Translations under genes and position numbers: made by a program
In this document: positions 17,040 through 21,101 of the stretch, in pieces
Position numbering within the stretch: the stretch's first letter is position 1
Layout of the letters: each line of letters begins with the position of its first letter
Notes under the pieces: generated by a model
What the model was told of the DNA's origin: nothing
Database searches by the model: none
The model's input: only the letters and a program-made list of their open reading frames with translations
Assembly (NCBI GenBank): GCA_022539475.1
Contig: VCMS01000522.1
Location: 1 to 21,101, forward strand
DNA: 21,101 bases
Direction of reading: 5' to 3'
DNA from: Gracilaria domingensis
Taxonomy: Eukaryota; Rhodophyta; Florideophyceae; Gracilariales; Gracilariaceae

Positions 17040-17838
17040 CGCTCCTAATGCCAATAGCTCGTGTTGAAGGAATCCTTCAATGATCGGTCTCCCAGCCCTT
17101 CTGTCCAGTCGGTACTCGCATGTATACCTCCTGACAGCTCTCTGCCACGCAATTGCCCTTATGCGCTTCCAACTGGCGGAAATGATGGCGTATCTTACAA
17201 CCAAGAAGGGCGCATGGGACAAACCCGAAAAGGGTGGGAGCCAATTGAGATTCGTGGTTGTTTCGAGCGTCTCAGAGAACATTGCTGGCGAACTGACGGA
17301 TACGTGGACACGCCTGCAAACTCATGCAGCGTAATCTCAATTCTGGCTTACACAAGGAACTGGAGCCAAAACTGCAAAACTTGCTTCAATTTTTGCCTTT
17401 CTTCGCAAATGATGCTGATCTCTTCAATTCTACGCCGCGTCTTCCCCATCGCGCCCGTCTCCCTTTTTGCGACGACCTCTTTCACTTGGGATGTACCAAA
17501 CGCAGAAACCGTCGCTCACTCCGACAGCCCGCTCCTTGTTTTCTCCGCACTTGCCGCACATGGCCTAACCTTTTCCTCGCTCCATGTGTGCGAGTAAAAC
17601 GTGTACAACGGTACGGTACCTCGAATGCTTGCATTCATGTCTGCGCGCATGCCACAACGCAACTCCACCCCCAACACGGAGGACCAATTCTTCTTTCTGA
17701 CAGAGTGCCCCCATAGCTGAGTGACTGTCGGCGTGGGCCGAGTCATGTCGCAGACGCACAAACATGATATCAAGAAGCGCACTTGTTTGCCAGACAGTTG
17801 AAAATCGATCCGGTCACTCAGGCAGATAACGATGTTTC

Positions 17839-17946
17839 CCTGCGCAGGTGCAACCCACGCAGCACGTGGGTAGCCTACGCAATTCAGTTTACAAACTGAA
17901 TTCGGTGACGGTGGAACATCTCCACCTACGCAGTGCCTACACTGCG
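17839..17946. repeat. Run of five inverted repeats, second copy
   Basis: This is an identical copy of 4088-4195, offset by 13,751. Confidence 0.88.
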
Positions 17947-18324
17947 AAGCCATCAACAGCTACTTCAATTTGTTTGGGGGTTAGCGCTTCGCAGACCAAG
18001 CCAGAATCGAAAGTGCCTCGCACCCAGGCATACTAAAACAGGAAGCGTGGCCAGGCTTCCAGTGTGGACTGCAAAATGAGCTCATGTGGTCAAGCGTACC
18101 GTTACTCTATCCCTCTGATGATCGCAGCTCCTCGAAAGACAATGGTCTCTATAACAGAGCTCAAATCTTTGTGGATTGCTCCCCTCTTTCTTTTGCAACT
18201 CAAGTACTCTCTTTTTCATTCTTTTACGGCTAATCGAAGCTTTACGACCTTCTCGATGAATGCGTTTTTGAGGTTTGCTCTATGATTTAGATGGCACAAA
18301 TTGGAAGTCGACCTCTGCCACACT

Positions 18325-18465
18325 CTGTTTCAGCAAGCTCCGTTGCACTCGTTCTGTTTTGGCGTTGTTTGGCCGTCCGTTTGTACACGCACGCTCCAAC
18401 CGGTATGGAGTGATACGACTGTGCGTTGCGCACATTGGGCAGGCAGCTGAGGCAAGCTTGGCGAC
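18325..18465. other. 141-bp identical block downstream of G4
   Basis: This is the second type-A copy of 4574-4714. Confidence 0.85.
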
Positions 18466-18599
18466 GTGGAGCGGTGCTTTGATGTAAATGTGTTGAGAAA
18501 AAGATGGCACTGTCATGAGGCGCGCAATGCGTGAAATGACGAGTTTGATGTTTCTGTTCGTGGCGATTCTGGCATATGGCGATGTGACAAAACAAACGA

Positions 18600-20129
18600 T
18601 CATTGCTGCGGAAGACAGAATCGCAAACCTCTGCCGGGATTGACCAATGGGGCGAGGAAGAAGCCAAACTGGTAGCGGCGGCAGGGATGTTCGGATGTGC
18701 CAAGCCACAGCTTGCCCTTGTGCGGGGCGTCGAACTCCAGCCTTCTTGACCGCTGCCACCACAGCGGCAGCTGGTGCGGCGCCGGGTGTGGCACGCACGT
18801 GTCGTCGTGCAAGCTGCACAGCTGCGAGGAGTTATCCGCAAGCATCACATCGACAGCGCCGGCGCGCAGCGACACGAAAATCGGAATTTTGCCCGCGAGC
18901 GAGAAGCGGTGCGTGGCCACGCGCTGCGCCACGTCCCACACGACCAACACGTCGTCGTCGTATCCCGCCGCCACTCGCGCGCCGTCGTCGCACATGGCCA
19001 CGCACCGTGTCGGCACGGGCTGCAAGTGCGCGCGCAGCGCGCCGCCGACAGCGGCGCCGCGGCGCGTGTCCCACACGCGCACGTCGCCGTCACCGTCGCC
19101 CGACGCGGCGCGCGAGCCGTCCGCGCACAGCGCCACGCACAACACGTGCTCACCGTGGCCGAGCAGCGCGTCGCACACGGCGGCGCCGGAGCGCACGTCC
19201 CACACGCGCACCGCACGGTCGTGCCGACCGCCGGACGCGAGCCGCCGCGCGTCCGCGCTGAACGAAAGCGCCGCCACGGTGCGCTCGTGCGCGCGCAGCA
19301 CCTGCGGCCGCAGCGCGCCGCTGGCGCCGTCCCACAGCCGCACCGTCCCGTCCAGCGACCCCGTCGCAATCCACCGCCCGTCAGCGCTCACGCACACACA
19401 CTCAATCGCCTCCTCATGCGCGTCCTCACCGCGGCTGCCGCTCTCCGCCTGCGCGCCCCTCACATCCCACACTCGAACGCTTCCGCCATCCATCCCGGCA
19501 AGCCCGACAGAGCCGTCTTCACTTGCACCCACGAAACGAACCCAACCACCCCCCGTACCCCCTTGTATCACGCCTCTTTCGCTCCCATGCTCCCACACGC
19601 CATAGCCTCCATCAACTGCACCCCAAAAAACCAGTTTCCCATCTTCACTGAGCGCTGCGCTACTCCCAGAAAGTCCGGCTTCAACAAAGTTCAAGTAACT
19701 TCCGCTCTCAGCGTCCAGCACTCCAATCATTCCACCATACAAAGTTCCCGTTACAATCAGTTCCCCATTTCCACTGAACGCCACACTTGCCACAGAACCA
19801 TCATTCTCACAGATCTTTTCGCCGCTCTCTGCGTCCCATACGTAAACTCCACCCTCTTCCAACCCACAACACACCTTCCTTCCCGTCGAGCTCACAGCAA
19901 CGCACTCGACATTCCCTTCTTTCCCACTCACAAGTTCCCGAGCAGTTCCATCGCCCTGCAGGTCCCACGTTACCACATTGCCAACATCTGCCAGCCCACA
20001 CGCAACCCATCTCGAATCCTCGCTCACACAAATGCACCAAATCGCTTCCTCCCTTCCCACACTACTCTCCACGTCCCTCGCAGCGTCCCACTTCTTCACG
20101 TTATTATCAGCATCCACGTACACAACCAT
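18600..20129 (-). CDS. G4 segment: WD40 beta-propeller to stop
   Basis: This 509-residue open segment spans the second blade (VKKWDAARDVESS) to the stop. It reads through the site where G2 is frameshifted near 6300, so it is the best reference for the type-A propeller. It is identical to G2 in the region they share. The first Met is internal; the true frame continues upstream past the base lost near 20141. Confidence 0.83.
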   Translation of the reverse strand: MVVYVDADNNVKKWDAARDVESSVGREEAIWCICVSEDSRWVACGLADVGNVVTWDLQGDGTARELVSGKEGNVECVAVSSTGRKVCCGLEEGGVYVWDAESGEKICENDGSVASVAFSGNGELIVTGTLYGGMIGVLDAESGSYLNFVEAGLSGSSAALSEDGKLVFWGAVDGGYGVWEHGSERGVIQGGTGGGWVRFVGASEDGSVGLAGMDGGSVRVWDVRGAQAESGSRGEDAHEEAIECVCVSADGRWIATGSLDGTVRLWDGASGALRPQVLRAHERTVAALSFSADARRLASGGRHDRAVRVWDVRSGAAVCDALLGHGEHVLCVALCADGSRAASGDGDGDVRVWDTRRGAAVGGALRAHLQPVPTRCVAMCDDGARVAAGYDDDVLVVWDVAQRVATHRFSLAGKIPIFVSLRAGAVDVMLADNSSQLCSLHDDTCVPHPAPHQLPLWWQRSRRLEFDAPHKGKLWLGTSEHPCRRYQFGFFLAPLVNPGRGLRFCLPQQ

Positions 20130-20467
20130 TCGTCCATCTTTGACAACGCAGCGGATCCATACCTTCTTATCTTTCTTTCAAAACGGTTTAGACTGCCGTG
20201 CGTTAAGTTGTACTTCACTATTTCCAACTTCTCACCATACCTGACCAAGATTGTTAACTCACTCTTATGTTTATGAATACCCAATACGTCCCCCTCCACT
20301 TGTATGCTCTCCAAATCAGCGCCCCCAGCAGCCGTCAGGAACCCTTCTTCCGCTCTCAACCATGCTTCTTCTCTCTTCTCTGCAATCTCCGCAACTTGCT
20401 CCAAAAACTCACGCGTCGTCTTACACTTCTTTGAATGGTTATCAGTCGTCCATACAGCTGGAACCAC
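20096..20467 (-). CDS. G4 segment: coiled-coil-like linker and first WD blade
   Basis: This open segment holds the Lys/Glu-rich helix TREFLEQVAEIAEKREEAW and the first propeller strands. It lies between the frameshifts near 20437 and 20141. Its first nine or so residues and its last dozen are out of frame. It is not a separate gene. Confidence 0.6.
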   Translation of the reverse strand: MVPAVWTTDNHSKKCKTTREFLEQVAEIAEKREEAWLRAEEGFLTAAGGADLESIQVEGDVLGIHKHKSELTILVRYGEKLEIVKYNLTHGSLNRFERKIRRYGSAALSKMDEWLCTWMLIIT

Positions 20468-20670
20468 ACCTCCCGTGGGTTTCGTGACACTGCGACCTGG
20501 CTTAGTCTCGCCGCATGTGCAATCACTTCCAGTGCCCTCTTCTTCTCTTCCTTCCTTTCCATGCTTGAACGAACGAGTGCTGTTTGCCCATTTGAAACTT
20601 CACTCTCAACAGCAAAGATTCCACTCTCTGTGAGACGCTTCGCTATCCATTCAGGCTCAGTAGCAGCCAA
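20356..20670 (-). CDS. G4 segment: APAF-1-like helical linker fragment
   Basis: This open segment lies between the frameshifts near 20657 and 20437. It encodes PEWIAKRLTESGIFAVESE through REVWFQLYGRLIT, matching G2 and G3 exactly or nearly so. The residues before PEWIAKRL and after RLIT are out of frame. Confidence 0.6.
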   Translation of the reverse strand: MAATEPEWIAKRLTESGIFAVESEVSNGQTALVRSSMERKEEKKRALEVIAHAARLSQVAVSRNPREVWFQLYGRLITIQRSVRRRVSFWSKLRRLQRREKKHG

Positions 20671-21101
20671 ACCAATTCTTCATCTTCTCCGGCGTCCTTG
20701 AGCAGTCGGCAAACGTTGCTCTCCAGGTACCCATCTCTGTCTTCCACACCCCACCATTCTCGTCTTCTGCATTCCTTCATACACTCTACAACCGGTGCGT
20801 CTTCCACAACTGCCGCATTCTGGACAATATCGGCCCTACCTTTGTCCGGCTTCCAACAGCACACTTTCCTTAACTTCATCCAAATCCTGCTCTTCTCATC
20901 TTCAGCAGCTCCTAAACTATTCGGAACCACTTCGGATATTCTGTCAACTTTAGCAGTATCATCTCCAATGTACCCATTCAATAATCGCTTAATGTACCTG
21001 CGCTTCTCATCTCCCGAATCATGCCGCAACACATCCAAAATGTCGTCATGCACACGCAGCACCTTCTTCTTCCCTCGAATCGCAACCTCCACCACAGCCA
21101 C
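20643..21101 (-). CDS. G4 segment: winged helix (VHD) and start of helical linker, cut by right edge
   Basis: This open segment enters from the right edge. It carries the winged-helix end VLRVHDDILDVL and the linker to LVWLLL, where the base lost near 20657 shifts the frame. It matches G2 and G3 closely. The right edge lies only about 24 bp in gene phase from where the left edge cuts G1. Confidence 0.7.
   Translation of the reverse strand: MAVVEVAIRGKKKVLRVHDDILDVLRHDSGDEKRRYIKRLLNGYIGDDTAKVDRISEVVPNSLGAAEDEKSRIWMKLRKVCCWKPDKGRADIVQNAAVVEDAPVVECMKECRRREWWGVEDRDGYLESNVCRLLKDAGEDEELVWLLLSLNG

Larger units (their letters stand above)
15218..18599. other. Second copy of the type-A intergenic region
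   Basis: This matches 1467-4848 with an offset of 13,751. I noticed one substitution (G to T, near 15346). All palindromes and blocks described for the first copy are present unchanged. Confidence 0.8.
13758..21101. repeat. Right copy of the 7.35-kb segment
   Basis: This is the direct-repeat partner of 1-7351. It holds the G3 N-terminal part, type-A intergenic DNA and the G4 C-terminal part. Together with the type-B stretch between them, one full period contains two receptor genes. Confidence 0.9.
18600..21101 (-). pseudogene. G4: NB-ARC-WD40 receptor, C-terminal two thirds, runs off right edge, three frameshifts
   Basis: This is the same sequence as the C-terminal part of G2, shifted by about 13,751 bp. 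It runs from the winged helix (VHD at the right edge) through linker and WD40 repeats to the TGA at 18600-18602. Three single-base losses break it: near 20141 (TTTT to TTT), 20437 (GCG to GG) and 20657 (TTC to TC). Each is intact in G2. Conversely, the breaks G2 has near 6300 and 7152 are intact here. The lesions are therefore private to each copy, as expected of base-calling errors near a contig end or of very young mutations. Confidence 0.78.

Noticed and set aside
1..21101. A bacterial or cyanobacterial STAND NB-ARC-WD40 locus.
   Set aside because: Gene spacing of 2.4-3.4 kb, the absence of Shine-Dalgarno motifs, and the lack of operon-like neighbours argue against a prokaryote. Introns are also absent, so the evidence is indirect.

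Overview
The window looks like intron-poor nuclear DNA of a eukaryote. It carries long, intronless, multidomain genes separated by 2.4-3.4 kb of non-coding DNA. No Shine-Dalgarno motif precedes the starts, and the start context is ATGGC. A single protein family is present, with this domain order: Ala-rich N-terminal helix, helical bundle, NB-ARC STAND ATPase, winged-helix region, long helical linker, and about 11-12 WD40-like repeats. This is an NLR/APAF-1-like plan, as in plant NLRs, fungal HNWD proteins and some algal or bacterial STAND proteins. An alga, possibly a red alga, is my best guess, but the sequence does not prove it.

Layout (all genes on the minus strand, head to tail). G1 (1-1466) is the N-terminal third of a gene that leaves the left edge. 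Intergenic type A follows (1467-4848). G2 (4849-8810) is a full-length locus interrupted by about seven single-base deletions. Intergenic type B is 8811-11186. G3 (11187-15217) is the best copy: about 1,343 codons with one frameshift near 14004. Intergenic type A appears again (15218-18599). G4 (18600-21101) is the C-terminal two thirds of a gene that leaves the right edge, with three frameshifts. Positions 1-7351 and about 13758-21101 are the same sequence, nearly base for base, at a spacing of about 13,752 bp. The window therefore holds about 1.5 copies of a two-gene unit. That fits a tandem array, a circular molecule read past its origin, or an assembly overlap.

The two gene types are nearly identical in the NB-ARC, winged-helix and linker parts. 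They differ at small clusters of residues that recur at equivalent loop positions in successive WD40 blades. This is the pattern expected of a recognition receptor with a homogenised signalling core and a diversifying propeller, comparable to fungal HNWD allorecognition NLRs. It is the main candidate for a poorly described system here.

I find no convincing further gene between the receptors. The intergenic DNA holds homologous but diverged blocks, insertions specific to each type, a run of five consecutive perfect inverted repeats, a conserved long hairpin, and a 141-bp block that is 100% identical between types whose flanks have diverged. I saw no tRNA, rRNA, CRISPR array or recognisable transposase gene.
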